From: Gentiana macrophylla
Lineage: Eukaryota > Streptophyta > Magnoliopsida > Gentianales > Gentianaceae
Direction of reading: 5' to 3'
NCBI GenBank assembly: GCA_026214975.1
Contig: CM047810.1
Coordinates: 99,030,316 to 99,094,315 of the forward strand
DNA length: 64,000 nucleotides
Each line of letters opens with the position of its first letter. Position 1 is the stretch's first letter. Below the pieces are notes generated by a model, which was not told where the DNA came from, searched no databases, and was given only the letters and a program-made list of their open reading frames with translations. The translations under genes and the position numbers were made by a program. Positions 11,640 to 22,898 of this stretch are shown here, piece by piece.

Positions 11640-12930
11640 ATCAATCGTGGATGGCGTATTTCTGCTTCGCTAATCGTGGTTTGCTTTCCAGAGACTTGAA
11701 ATTCCAAGGCTTAAATCAGTTTATTTCCGGGTTTGAAGAAGCCTTTGAAAATCTTATAATTGGTTGCTCAATGCTTATTGACCTTGCTCCATACGGATGC
11801 CTCATGACATTATACCTGATTTCCATCCAAGATGATGGTTTTACCTATAGAATATCTTCAACCTCTTTGAGACGCTTTTGAGCTAAATTTAGAGTATATC
11901 ACCTGATGATGATTTTTTTATATCAAATTGAGTTAGACGCTCTCACACTCTGAGTACCTCACGCTTAGAAGGTTTTATACCTGTGTTTCTTCTTGAGCAT
12001 AAAAATTTCATTTTCATTTGCAAGACCTCACTTCACTTTTCTGCAAATTTTCTTGAACCTAATTTCCTAAAGAGGACTTTCAGTTGCTTGAACCTCGATT
12101 TCCTAGAGAGGCCTTTTGTAATTCACTTGTTGAAGCAGTTAGTGCTTTTAATTATGCAAAAGCTCTAACTTTCTCAACAGATGCTATGCGGGTAACTACT
12201 CTATATGGTTTAGGAGCAATAATGAGTTGCGTATTCATTATTATACTTCTACTCTTCTCTTTGTGAGTGTTGTTGCCTTCAATATTGGTTGATTAAGATT
12301 TAACATGGCTCATATGTTGTTCCCTTTTCTTTTTTTCTTGTTCTTTTGTCACTTAACATTATTCAAAACAAAATCTAAAGATAATGTTATCTAGTGGAAA
12401 TACACTATCACTAACATTTGATGTTATCAGGCCCTTAGTTGTACGACAATAAGTTTGTCTACCGAGTTTAAAAGATTGGTGAAATTGAAGACATCGATCG
12501 GATGTTGTGATTGTTGGTCATTACGAGATTTCATTCAAAACTCGGACAATCTAGAACTTCTGAAGGATTTTTGTTTGAAAGATAGAGTGCACTTTATGTT
12601 TATCAAACATTGACAAGTATAACCAGGATGCATTTTTTTCTGTGATGCCAGCGTCGAAATCGTAATCATGAACATGATGAATCAAACTGGGTTGATGTAC
12701 AACATCTGAGATGCCTATCTAACCGATTGAAAGCGGTCATACTTAATGGTTATCATGGTTTGGACGATGAGTGTGAGATGATATCTTATATGTAACGGTA
12801 CGGAAGTGCTCTTGAAATTATGAAGATATCTTGCGGTATAGGTGTCCCTGACAACACAAAGCTTGAGTTGCTTCAAAAGATATCTAGGTTCCCAAGAAAA
12901 TCCCCGGCTTGTCAAGTTGAATTCTTCTAG
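11640..12930 (+). pseudogene. F-box-family pseudogene B2 (lacks F-box; LRR + FBD)
   Basis: It begins mid-exon 1 at sequence equal to codons around 26600 of the 26079 copy (ivvCLPRLETLRLKSVYF region). It keeps the 'DDGFTYRISSTSLRR' segment at about 11831-11880, then a TGA. Exon 1 ends at the donor near 12189 (atgcgg|gtaact), exon 2 is at about 12431-12570, and the FBD exon at about 12650-12930 has an in-frame TAA (tatatgtaacgg). The missing F-box and several stops make it non-functional. Confidence 0.75.
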
Positions 12931-13543
12931 TAGAGGTATGTCATGTGACGTGGAGAACATTCTTAACATGTTTGAGTGAAATCCTCAAACAGAATTCAAG
13001 TAAATAACATGTTGCATGAATTTTTGAAGCAGAACCTAAGCAAACAATACGCGCGTGAATAACAATTACTATTTTTCTTCCTCTGTTTGATGACAGAGAT
13101 ATGTATAACTATTCTGCTTCTTTTCCCTCCATTTATTTATACCTTTTTTTTATTTTTATTATTGCCAATCTCTATTTCTGCTAGTGTATGTTCTTCATAT
13201 TCTTTAGTTGCTGAAACACACACAAACACACACACACACACACACACACACTGACACTGACACTGACACATTCACTAAATTTATACTGAATCAGCATGTC
13301 TTTATGGAAGTGTGCATATTGTCTTATGCTATATAGTTTCTTCGGGTTGCAGGGAGGGATGCATATGGGAGCAGAATTTCCGAAAGCTTTTGCGTGTGAT
13401 TAAACATACCACTCATATATGTCTCAACAAAACTGATTTTCCACTCATATGACATTAATATATGTCATATGATTTTAGACATGTAATGTGAAGTCTATGA
13501 TTTTTGAACAGAGTCTATGATTCTATGAGCATGATTCACTAGT
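12931..13543. other. Noncoding 3' flank with CA microsatellite
   Basis: It holds a (CA)n run at about 13218-13250 followed by four 'tgacac' repeats. A ~100-bp block near 13400-13490 recurs at 17720-17800 ('gtctcaacaaaactgatttt' is identical in both). The recurrence shows that the downstream flanks of two neighbouring F-box genes were duplicated as well. No gene is seen. Confidence 0.5.
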
Positions 13544-14120
13544 CGGAGGAACTCATACAATATCTGAAAATATACCATAGACTAATATTGATTGATACAA
13601 ATCAAATACATAATTTTGTAATTATGAATGCAACTTACCTTAGGCGCTTGTATTGACAACATTTTACCATGACATTCTGATTCAGGTAAGATTTGATTTT
13701 ACATGTGTTTAAAATTAATGAACATTTATCTTTGTAAAGTTAAACTTATATTGAACTTTATGATTGTCGAATCTGACTTTGATGTGTCGAAAATAAATTC
13801 ACTATGCTGTCGTTAACAACTTATATTAATTTTTCTGTGAAACGAATATTCGACCTCTACAAAATCGAGATCGAGCCTGCATTTAACTTACAATGGTCGA
13901 ATTTCCGTGTGTTGTACTGAAAATAGATTCTTTACGGTGGCATTAGCGAATCCTCTTACTTCATCTCAGATAAAAAAATAGATATTCGATATCTGCATAT
14001 AATCAAATGTTGAACCATATTCAACTTTGTAACAATCGAATGTCAATATGATACCCAAAAATAAGTTTGCAAGCATGTCATTACCAATTTCTTTTACTTT
14101 ACGTGTGATTATGTTTCAAC
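13544..14120. repeat. Dispersed F-box upstream repeat, copy 2
   Basis: Homologous to 7036-7710, 25195-25690 and 56200-56710. It opens with 'ggaactcatacaatatctg' and contains the same 'tatattgaactttatgattgtcgaat' and 'gaaaatagattctttacggtg' subunits. It lies about 650 bp upstream of the intact F-box gene at 14775. Confidence 0.75.
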
Positions 14121-14519
14121 GTTATTTTCGTAAAAAATACATAAACATTGGAATAGTGAAATATTTTCTTTGAGTCAATTCCATCTGCAAAGAAATGATG
14201 GATTTTGGGTTATGAATAATGAGGTTTGTCGCTTATCATTAAATTTATATTTTATTGCTTTGATTCTTATTTTTCCCTATTTTTTTCGCTTTAAACCACT
14301 CACTTTTTTAAAAAATGTTCTCCAGCGTTTTGTATTTATTTATATTTTATATTTTTATTTCTGAAATGAAATATACACATGCATCCTTTTTCGTCTCAAG
14401 TGGGACTCAATGTCTAATCACTGTCGGGTTATGAAATATACCTTGTTGGTTTCTCCAAGTCACAATGCCATACTTTCTCGAGTCGTAGTAGGAACAATAA
14501 TGTGTGTGCATGTGTTTAT

Positions 14520-14555
<36 letters not shown>

Positions 14556-14774
14556 TATACCGAGAATTGAAAAACAATTTGAGTTAGTGGATCCGTATGA
14601 GTAAATGTGGTGTTAATTAGCGAGATTTTTTTTATAATTTTTTTTTTATATTTGTTCTTTTATTATGACTACTAATATATGTAGAAGGGAAAAAAGAAAA
14701 AAGAAAAAAGAAAAAAAGAGAGTAGAAAATAGGTGTGTCGCGAATTCTTTCTGGCATTAGGGCATACAGCCGAC
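14121..14774. other. AT-rich upstream region of the F-box gene at 14775
   Basis: No coding signal. It holds a (TAA/AAT)n microsatellite at 14519-14556 and an A/G-rich (gaaaaaa)n tract at 14684-14722, just before the gene. Unlike other members it lacks the shared leader and mini-ORF, so this gene probably has its own promoter. Confidence 0.4.
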
Positions 14775-16437
14775 ATGGGTGGAAAAGCTGTCGGTAATTC
14801 ATCTGAGAAACAAAAACACAGCAATCATAATATGGTTGATATGATCAGCACTTTACCGGACTCAATTATAGCGGTTATTCTGTCTTTTCTTCACACGGAA
14901 GAAGCTGCCGCCACTGCTATTCTTTCAAGAAGATGGAGATCTTTGTGGACGACGGTCCATAACTTTCAATTCTATCGTAATAGTCTATGGCAGGAAAGAG
15001 GGAAAAATGATGTGGAATTCGTCCAATTTGTTAACACATGTTTGCTTCTCCATGATGGTGGACAGCTAAATAAATTTAAGTTGAAATGGATTTATTGTTC
15101 TACTCCATCCTACGTCGCTCCATGGATCACCACGGCAATTACAAGAAACGTTCCTGAGTTTTCTCTATGTCTTAGGTATATCCAAAAAAGGTTTGAAGTA
15201 CCTATAAGTGTTTTCAGGTGTTCTTCATTACGATCATTGGAGTTGGAAATTAAACACTCCATTGATGATTCGGTTGTGGGTTGCCTTCTTCCAAGACTTG
15301 AAAGTCTAAAACTTTTTTCCGTTAGTTTTCGGTCTGAAGAAGTTTTTGAGAAACTTATTAGCAGATGCCCAGTGCTAAATCATCTGCACCTGAATCTTTT
15401 CTGTTCTAGTATGCATAGATTTACGTTTATAATATCTTCAACTTCCTTGAGACGTCTTGAATTAGTTAACATTCCTCATTGCAGCATAAAGTTAGAGGCT
15501 TCCTCACTCGAATATCTCAAACTACATGGCCGTATGCCTAAGTTTTTTGTGCTAAAAAGTTTAAACTCTCTGGATGAAGTCGACTTGGGAATTGATTTGA
15601 CAGAAGACAATTTTTCTGAAGCCGGCATTTACAATTCAGTTGTTGAATTAGTTCATGCTTTTGATTGTACAAAATCTCTAACTTTATCAGCTAGTATTAT
15701 GCAGGTAAGCTACTCCATGCTTTAATTCTTTTGTTATTTTGTAGAGATACATGATAACTAACTATTTCTTATTCTTAGGCTCTTTCTCGGGCTCTTAGAC
15801 GTGGCAAAATCAACTTGTCGATTGATTTTAAAAGATTGGTTGAACTGGAGACAAGAAAATATTATTGTGATTACAGCTCAATACTAGAGCTCCTTCAAAG
15901 CTCAGATAACTTACAAGTTCTTATGATTTCTCAGGTTAGATAAATGTATTTGGAAAGAGTGGGGGGTACGAGAGGTTGTTGTTTCTGTTAATTAAACAAT
16001 GATAATTACATATTTGTGGCCGGGTGCGGTTTCATTGAATTAAACATTGATAAGTGTACTTATGAATGTGTTTCCCGTGATGGCAGGAAATACGTCGTTG
16101 GCTAGATGAAAGCAATCGTTTAAAGTGGGAAACTCCTGTAAAAGTGCCGAGATGCTTGTCAAACAGTTTGAGGAAAGTTGTGTTAAATGGTCATGAAGTA
16201 AAAGTCGAAAATGAGCGTGAGATGATACGCTATATGTTAAAGCATGGAAGTGCTCTTGAAGTTATGCAGATAACCTTTTCTAGAGTCATAAAAGGCCCAA
16301 TGATTGAGTTGGTTAAAGAAATATGTGAGTACCCAAGAAAGTCTCCTTCTTGTGAAATCGAATTCTTAGTGCAGACATCAAACGGCAAGGTCGAGGTGTG
16401 CTATACTGCTTGGCCACTGAAGAAGGTTTCCAATTAA
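14775..16437 (+). CDS. F-box/FBD/LRR-repeat protein, intact (478 aa)
   Basis: Three exons give one open frame: 14775-15704, 15779-15934 and 16087-16437, all phase 0, with GT donors (gcag|gtaagc, tcag|gttaga) and AG acceptors. The first ATG (MGGKAVGNSSEKQK) was chosen; upstream in-frame codons lack another ATG. The F-box spans about residues 20-66 (VDMISTLPDSIIAVILSFL... ILSRRWRSLW). Leucine-rich repeats cover about 145-300 (LPRLESLKLFSVSF; CPVLNHLHLNLF). The FBD domain in exon 3, about residues 375-450, has VPRCLSNSLRKVVLNG and EREMIRYMLKHGSALEVMQI. F-box proteins of this family are thought to bind SKP1 in SCF E3 ligases and choose targets through the LRR/FBD part. The target is unknown. No lesion was found. 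Confidence 0.9.
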
Positions 16438-17290
16438 ACATATCCTTTGATCTAAACATGAAAGGGTACCTTAATTATATGATAGATATTTATTTACAAG
16501 GCTGAAAAATAGCTTGTTTAGGAAGGCTGAAAAATAGCTTGTTTAGGAAGGTTGCATGTAAAACGGTACATGTTTCTGCTGCATTCATTGTGCAATTAAT
16601 ACAGGTGATCGATCGAGCTTTCAAACATTGCTCGATCAAAAGCTTTTTCTCGTGATAAATATGCCGGGTTTCTTTTGATTATCTAGCATTGACGATGTTT
16701 GAACTTGCTCATGAACAAGATACTACGTACTCTTGATCTGTTTTTCTTGTATGTCAGACCGAAGATTATTGATTTGTTTAGAAGGGTGTGCTTAATTGAA
16801 CTCCAGCTAGCTTTCGATCGCCCAGAAATTGAATCCATTACTAATTAAAGATTTGATGGCCATGTTTCTTGTTATATTCGTTCAAAGATACAACACGTAC
16901 GTGTATATATATGTGTTTAATCAGATCTATGCTGCTGCGTCTGGCATTCGATTCGTAGCCCTCTATGATAATTAAATTTATTTCATCACGTGTGATGTAA
17001 TGAAAATTTGGTTTATTGTTTGAGATGTAGTCCTTCCAATCTATTGCATTGATATTGTATCCCAATTTTGCTGGCTTTCTTCTCTGGGCATGCATTCCGT
17101 CAACGTTCTAGTCTTCGTATTAGGGATAAATACACTTCGGACCCATTTTGTTTGACGAGTTTTCATTTCTATCATTTATATATTTCATTCATCTTGATAC
17201 TTTTACATTTTCTGTATATATTCACCACGTGTTTGGTGATTATTGGTTAAAACATTCAATGTTGGTTGTTTGACTTATATCATTTTGGGT
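16438..17290. other. Intergenic, no gene recognised
   Basis: A 25-bp unit (aggctgaaaaatagcttgtt...) is duplicated head to tail at 16499-16550. The motif 'aaaatagcttgt' also occurs downstream of the genes ending at 22892 and 59222, so this is shared 3' flank of the family. The rest is AT-rich with nothing coding. Confidence 0.45.
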
Positions 17291-17292
17291 TA

Positions 17293-17690
17293 TTAGGTGA
17301 AGTTTACTATCTGAATCACATTAAGTGCACCATCACCAGAAGAGCTATTCTTAAGCATGGATATTGTATCGCCTCCAAACTCGAAACGATCCGTTTTGAA
17401 GTAGTCTATCTGAGTCTTGTAGAACTGCAATAAATCAAATCAGAGTTTATGTAATATCAAACTGATACAAATTAAACCGAAAGTAGGTCAATTGCATGTC
17501 ATGCATACTACGAACCGAATAATAAGGTGTCGATACAGCAACTTGGGCTGGAATCGGTAACGATGAGTTCCCCGATGAAAGTGCATAAACTGCTGCAAAG
17601 ATTACTTGGGTTGATCCAGCACCACATACAATGTATTTCCCATCTGCAATTGCGTTTTTGGCTATACCGTGTACCATACAATGATGGCTC
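17293..17690 (-). pseudogene. Alliinase/TAR-like aminotransferase gene fragment
   Basis: Read on the minus strand, an upstream exon (about 17690-17520) encodes KNAIADGKYIVCGAGSTQ and AAVYALSSG, then PYYS. After a ~90-bp intron, a second exon (about 17423-17293) encodes FYKTQIDYFKTDRFEFGGD, then meets a TAA. These match the alliinase C-terminal/tryptophan-aminotransferase-related family in order (GNA..GryIVvGtGSTQ, ALS, PYY..Y..QTdyF). Those are PLP enzymes such as TAR proteins. The usual V(T)SPNNP that should follow is missing, and no N-terminal or lysine-containing exon is nearby. It is a stranded two-exon fragment, probably dead, lying between F-box copies. Confidence 0.7.
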
Positions 17691-18789
17691 TGTTTTGCTT
17701 ATGATGGGTTTTAATGTGGTTAAACAAACATACCATATATGTCTCAACAAAACTGATTTTCCACTCATATGGGATTAATGTATGTTGCAAATTAAGGTGT
17801 TGGAATCTTAGACATAGTTCTGTAGTCCTATGATCATGTGATTTTATGTTTTGATGGATGTAATGCCTAGTTTATTGATTCAGGAATATATCATGAAAAA
17901 TATATGTTGTTAATGAATCTCTGTTGAATTCATTTCAAACAAGTAAATCTAGACTTGCTAGGCAATGCAAGTCCTTGAGCTGCAGTTATATACTTATATA
18001 TGTGTGCTAATTCACAAGTTCAAAACTCAAGTATAGAATGTACATGTTTAGAATGTATATTAGTCTCTGAGGCATTAGATCACATGTTTATTCACAATCC
18101 TTTTTTTAGTTTGTAAAGATCCCTAATTGTCTACTTCGACCGGTTTTTACATTTATAGAACATACCATTTTATACGGTTTTAAATTTGTTTATAACCTTT
18201 GTTTATTTTACTATATTCATAAAATTCAATCTTAGAATAGTAAATCAATGTTATCGAGCTTCAAATGAAAATTATGCCATACTCTTAGTAAATGATTGAT
18301 CATTATACAAGGAGTAAATAGAACTAGGCAATACTCGCGTGACATAATTAATGATTCTCTATTTTTATGGTTAATAAATTAAATAAGACTATTTGTAGTT
18401 ATAATAAAATGAATGTATAAAAATGTGTGCACTTTTCACATACACGGCTTTTTGGATGGTATCTATTTTCATTTCCGGATACGAAAGGTTCGGAAATTTT
18501 ATCTTTATCTGGGCAAAGTATGATTTAGGTGATCAGGAATAAATAGAAATCAGGAAAATACATGGCAATTGTGTAAAATATAAATCGCCACGCTTTTCTG
18601 AATTCTTTCTCTTTTAAAAAATCACTATTAGATGACAAGTATGATTTGGTGGTGCAGGCCTCTGCACCACCATAAAACTACTGCAAAGTTTTACTTAGCT
18701 ACCAATTATCTGGGATTATGTTTCTCTTCCTCTTTCCAAAACGGTGCTTTTCGAATTAGAGAACTTCCCTCCAAAAAAAAAAAAAAAAA
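17691..18789. other. Intergenic, AT-rich; one perfect hairpin
   Basis: No gene recognised. Sequence at 17720-17800 repeats 13400-13490. A perfect 11-bp inverted repeat with a 4-nt loop (tggtggtgcag gcct ctgcaccacca) lies at 18647-18672. A poly(A) tract at 18773-18791 precedes the shared F-box leader. Confidence 0.5.
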
Positions 18790-19087
18790 AAGAATTAGGG
18801 CTTGCCAAAGACAAAATGGGGATGAAAGGGTTGAAAATGCAGCAGCAGAGAAGAGTCCATTTTCCATGGTTTATCTAGTGATTCTTCAGCTAAGTTCTCT
18901 CATTTCTCGTTAATCTATCTCTATTTAGCATCCATTTTCGTTTGACACAGCTCAGGTCACTGATTTTCTACTAGATTTTCACTTCCGGCTGCTTCCCCGG
19001 ACTCCCTCCGCCCCAGCCCTGTTGCTACCTGATAAGCACTAGTTTTGTTTATTCAAATCAGCTAAATCAAGTCTGATTAACCTTCCG
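18790..19087 (+). promoter_or_regulatory. Conserved F-box gene leader, copy D
   Basis: Nearly identical to 7798-8096 and 25800-26078, including 'gggcttgccaaag', the CAG mini-ORF (18816-18878), 'tagcatccattttcgtttg' and 'cctgataagcactagttt'. Probable 5' UTR and proximal promoter. Unlike copies at 8097, 26079 and 57550, the dispersed ~500-bp repeat is absent upstream. Confidence 0.55.
18816..18878 (+). other. Mini-ORF (uORF candidate), copy D
   Basis: 20 codons then TAG: MGMKGLKMQQQRRVHFPWFI. The tail (RVHFPWFI) is also present in the mini-ORFs at 25838 and, with changes, 57135. It lies 210 bp upstream of the main ATG. Confidence 0.35.
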
Positions 19088-20924
19088 ATGAAGCGTAGAA
19101 AATCGAGAACAAATGTAAATGGTTCTTCCGGAATACCAAAAGCAGGAGTCTTGAATGGGTCGATAGGATCAGCGTTTTACCGGACTCCATTCTCGGTATC
19201 ATTCTGTCATTTCTTCCCACAAAGAATGCTGTATCCACAGCTGTTCTTTCAAAAGATGGAAGTTGGTGTGGACGACGGTCCATAATCTTGATTTATGTTA
19301 TGAGGATAGCATGGGAAAACAGGATGAAAGGGATGATATGAGATTTGTAGGATTTGTTAATCGTGTTTTGCTTCTCCATGATGTTGGATGGCTAAATCAG
19401 TTCTGTTTGGTCTGGACACCTAGGTGTATTTCATCCCATGCCAGCTCATGGATTAGCACTGCAATTTCCAAAAATGTCCATGAGCTTTTTCTACGTCTTG
19501 AGGCTCACACTCTTGTTAAGCCTCACTTTTCTTTTGATAGAGAACTTACACCTCCGGAGCCATTTATAATGCCGATATGCGTTTTCAGCTGTAACACGCT
19601 ACGATTTTTGGAGTTGAATGGCGGCATTTCAGTTTCCGAATCAATTGTGGTTTGCCTCCCAAAACTTGAAACAATAATGCTTGAATCAGTTTATTTCCAA
19701 TCTGAGGAAGCTTTTGAAAAGCTTATAAGAGGATGCCCTGTGCTAATTAACCTGCACATTATTATGCCTGATGACATGTTAATTGAGTTTTGCCAAGATG
19801 ATGATTTTACATATATAATATCTTCAACTTCTTTGAGATGTCTTGAGGTACAGAGTAACTATCCATCCGATGTGCCTTTGTATATCAGCTTGGAGTTAGA
19901 GGCCTCCTCACTTCAATACCTCTGGCTGTATGGTGTTATACCAACTTTTCTTGTGAAAAAAAGTCTAAGCTCTTTGGTTGAAGCTAAACTTGAGACTGAT
20001 TTGCGTGATTTTTATTTCTCTGATGCCGACAAGTGCAATTTAATTGTTGAAGCAGTTCGTGTGTTCGATTGTGCGAAAGCTCTAATTTTATCAGTCCATG
20101 TTATTTGGGTAAGCTACTATGTACTTTAGGAGCATTAATGAGTTGTGAATGGAACTTGATAATTAGCTCATATGTTTTTTTTTAAATCTTTTTTTAATCT
20201 TTTGCCGTTCGACATTATACAAAATCTAAAGATTACATTGTATTGTGGAAATATATGAGCACTAACATTTGATATTGTCAGGCTCTTAGTTGTGCCACTA
20301 TCAACTTGTCGACTGAGTTTAAGAGATTGGTGAAATTGGAGGCAAAGGCTTATTGTTGTGCTTGTAGGTCATTACGAGATTTCATTCAATGCTCAGACAA
20401 TTTAGAAGTCCTTACAGTGAAGCAGGTTAGATAACGGTGTGTGTGTGTGTAAGATGGAGTAACCTGCCTATTAAAATTAAACATTGACAAGTTTACATGT
20501 GATGCATGTTGTGTGATGCCAGATTGATTGTTATGAAGAAATCGAATATGATCACATGAACTGGACAGCTCCTGTGCAAGTTCCAAGATGCTTGTCAAAT
20601 AGCTTGAAGAAAGTTGTAATTGATGGTTATTTTGGTTTGGAGGATGAGCGTGAAATGATATGTTATATGTTAAAGCATGGAAGTGCTCTTGAAGTTATGG
20701 AGATATCTGGTCCTAGAGAGAACGACGACACAAAGTTAGAGTTGGTTCAAGAGTTATGTGAATTCTCAAAAAAGTTATCAAGCAAGTTTCCAGCTTGCGA
20801 AGTCAAATTCGACAGGGAGACATCAAAGTGCAACATCAAGGTGCTGCAACCAAATTCGACTGTAAGCCTCTTGAACTATAGCGAGTCTCAAAGTTCGGAT
20901 TTGAGGGTGGATGCGTTAGGTTAA
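19088..20924 (+). pseudogene. F-box/FBD/LRR gene D, F-box frame broken
   Basis: All exons and splice sites are present: exon 1 19088-20108, exon 2 20282-20425, exon 3 20523-20924 (TAA). Exon 1 has two one-base losses in A runs relative to the 26079 copy, at about 19139 and 19253. They shift the frame twice, so the F-box is out of frame with both the start and the rest. From 19263 the frame is open to the end: LRR region (LPKLETIMLESVYF; CPVLINLHIIM), then FBD (VPRCLSNSLKKVVIDG; EREMICYMLKHGSALEVMEI). An in-frame ATG at 19311 could start an F-box-less protein. Known intact relatives act in SCF complexes; this one could not bind SKP1 in the usual way. Confidence 0.8.
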
Positions 20925-21820
20925 TAATGAATGTAAAACTATATCAATATGATCAAAACTGTCAAATTGTTCTTTTACTATGGTTCCATATGTATTGTCT
21001 CAGAACAAAGTCTCTGGTAATGAAGGATTGCTGCATCTGCAGATTAAACATAAAGTTGGAGTTATTGCACGTGTATGATGTATCCTCCTCTAAAGATGAA
21101 ATGTTGATTGCTATTAATTAGGAAAAGGATTTGGTTACAGTGTAAAGCTGGGTTTTAGCTAGGAAGAAACTGAATAACAGGGTTGTGTGTGTTGGGGTGG
21201 GGGTGGGGGTGGGGGTGGGGGTGGGGGGTTACATTCAAGTTTCTTGCTTTAGAACAAAGATATCCTTTTTGAGTGATGAGTTGTTTGATTATTTGTCTGT
21301 TCTGCTATATATATTCTTATGTAAAAAGTTTTTTCTTTTTCAAGTATTCAGGAGTACTGTAGTGAGAACTTTGGATAGTTTTAATTGATTTAATTTATTT
21401 ATTCAAAACAAAATTACTGCTCTCTAATGAAGTGACTAATCCGGGCAAAATTAAAGTACTATGTAAGGATATTTCACGTATGATCTTCTTAATTAGGACC
21501 TTTGTGGGAAATGATTTGTCCATTACACGTATCCATCACTCCAACTTTCACTATACATTTTCTCACCATTGATCAAATCGTAAGACGATTGATACGAGTC
21601 CCATCATGATCAATGCTGATAAAAAAAAAAAAAGGGTGAAGTGGGAGATGTATAGCATTTTTTTCAAAGCCTGGCTATGAATCTCATTTTTCTCTCCATT
21701 CGAAGAGCATTTACGATTCTCTTTTTTTTTTTTTTTTGGTTGTTGTTGTTGTTGGATAGTATAGGTTTCAGTACTTAACTCAACTAGTGCAAGCGGAAGA
21801 TTTGGGGTTAATATATATGG
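20925..21820. other. Intergenic, with G-rich repeat
   Basis: No gene recognised. A (GGGGGT)n tract at 21194-21229 has six G runs of four or more. Sequence at about 21650-21816 ('tttttcaaagcctgg', 'agtgcaagcggaag') is homologous to 57415-57549 and is the leader type shared by the genes at 21821 and 57550. Confidence 0.5.
21194..21229 (+). repeat. (GGGGGT)n tract, G-quadruplex candidate
   Basis: Six consecutive runs of 4-6 G, separated by single T, follow a short (GT)n stretch. Four or more G runs with one-base loops are the classical pattern for a very stable G-quadruplex. It lies about 0.6 kb upstream of an F-box pseudogene. Confidence 0.85.
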
Positions 21821-22898
21821 ATGATAATGCATGCAGTCAGCAATACTCCCAAGAGGCAAAGAAACAACCATCTTGATCTGGTTGATAGGATTAGCACTCT
21901 ACCGGACTTCATTTTGGGTGATATTCTGTCTTTTCTTCCCACAAAGGATACCGTAGCTAGCTCCGTTCTTTCTAGATGGTGGAAATTTGTTTGGATGACA
22001 ATCGATCCATAATCTTGATATTCGTTACGATCCTGACTTTGAAGAGCCCGCCCGCGGTATGATATGAAATTTATTAAGTTTGTCAACCGTGTTTTGTATA
22101 TTCATCATGCCGAATTTCGTTTGTATTAATCCTCGGTCTATTCCCATGCTAGTTCATGGATCAACACTGTGGTAAAAAAAAATATATATATATCCATGAG
22201 CTTTATTTGATTCTTCATATTCGTAATGAGAAGTTTGAAGTGCCTAGTAGTGTATTCAATTGTGCCTCACTACAATGTTTGGAGTTGAATAGTCGTAGTC
22301 CTTCTGTTTCTGCATCAATTGCAGTTTGCCTTCCGAGACTAAAATCTCTGGAACTAATTGCAGTTCAGTTCTGGTGTGAAAAAGTTTTTAAAAAACTAAT
22401 AAGTGGATGCCCCCCGATGCTTAATTATTTACACTTAAATATGTACTATGGTGATTTTATGTATACAATATCTTCAACTTCCTTGAGACGTCTTCTCCTA
22501 TTTTGCGAATAGGATTGCGGCCTGAAATTAGATGCTTCCTCGCTTGAGTATCTCAGGCTGGTAAGTTATGTACCTAAGATTTTTGTGTTTAAAAATCTAA
22601 GCTCTCATGTTGAAGTTGACTTGACTTCTATATATATTTATTGGAGTCCATATGACTTCTATGCCGAAGTTCCAAGGTGCTTGTTAAAGCTTTTGAAGAA
22701 AATTGTAATTAATGGTTATCATGGTATTGTTGAAGATGAGCATGGAATGATACGGTATATGTTAACACATGGAAGTGTTCTTGAAGTTATGCGGATAGGT
22801 GAGTACCCACAAGAAAGTCTCCTTTTTGTCTAGTCAAATTCTTTGTGTCGACGTCAAACAACACTGTCGAGGTGCGCTTTACCGCTCGGCCATTGACA
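21821..22898 (+). pseudogene. F-box/FBD/LRR pseudogene E with internal deletion
   Basis: It opens with MIMHAVSNTPKRQRNNHLDL and a good F-box (VDRISTLPDFILGDILSFLP...VLSRWWKFVWM). It is closest to the intact gene at 57550. A small insertion near 22005 shifts the frame to a stop at 22012. LRR sequence resumes at about 22225-22510, where a TAG ends it. At about 22625 the LRR exon is joined directly to FBD sequence (VPRCLLKLLKKIVINGYHG). Relative to the 57550 gene this removes about 590 bp: the end of exon 1, both introns and exon 2. Not functional. Confidence 0.85.

Noticed and set aside
14733..14774. A start 14 codons upstream of ATG 14775 in the F-box gene
   Set aside because: The codon there is GTG. 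Plant nuclear genes start at ATG, and the first in-frame ATG is 14775. The same reasoning moved the start of the last F-box gene from TTG 57538 to ATG 57550.
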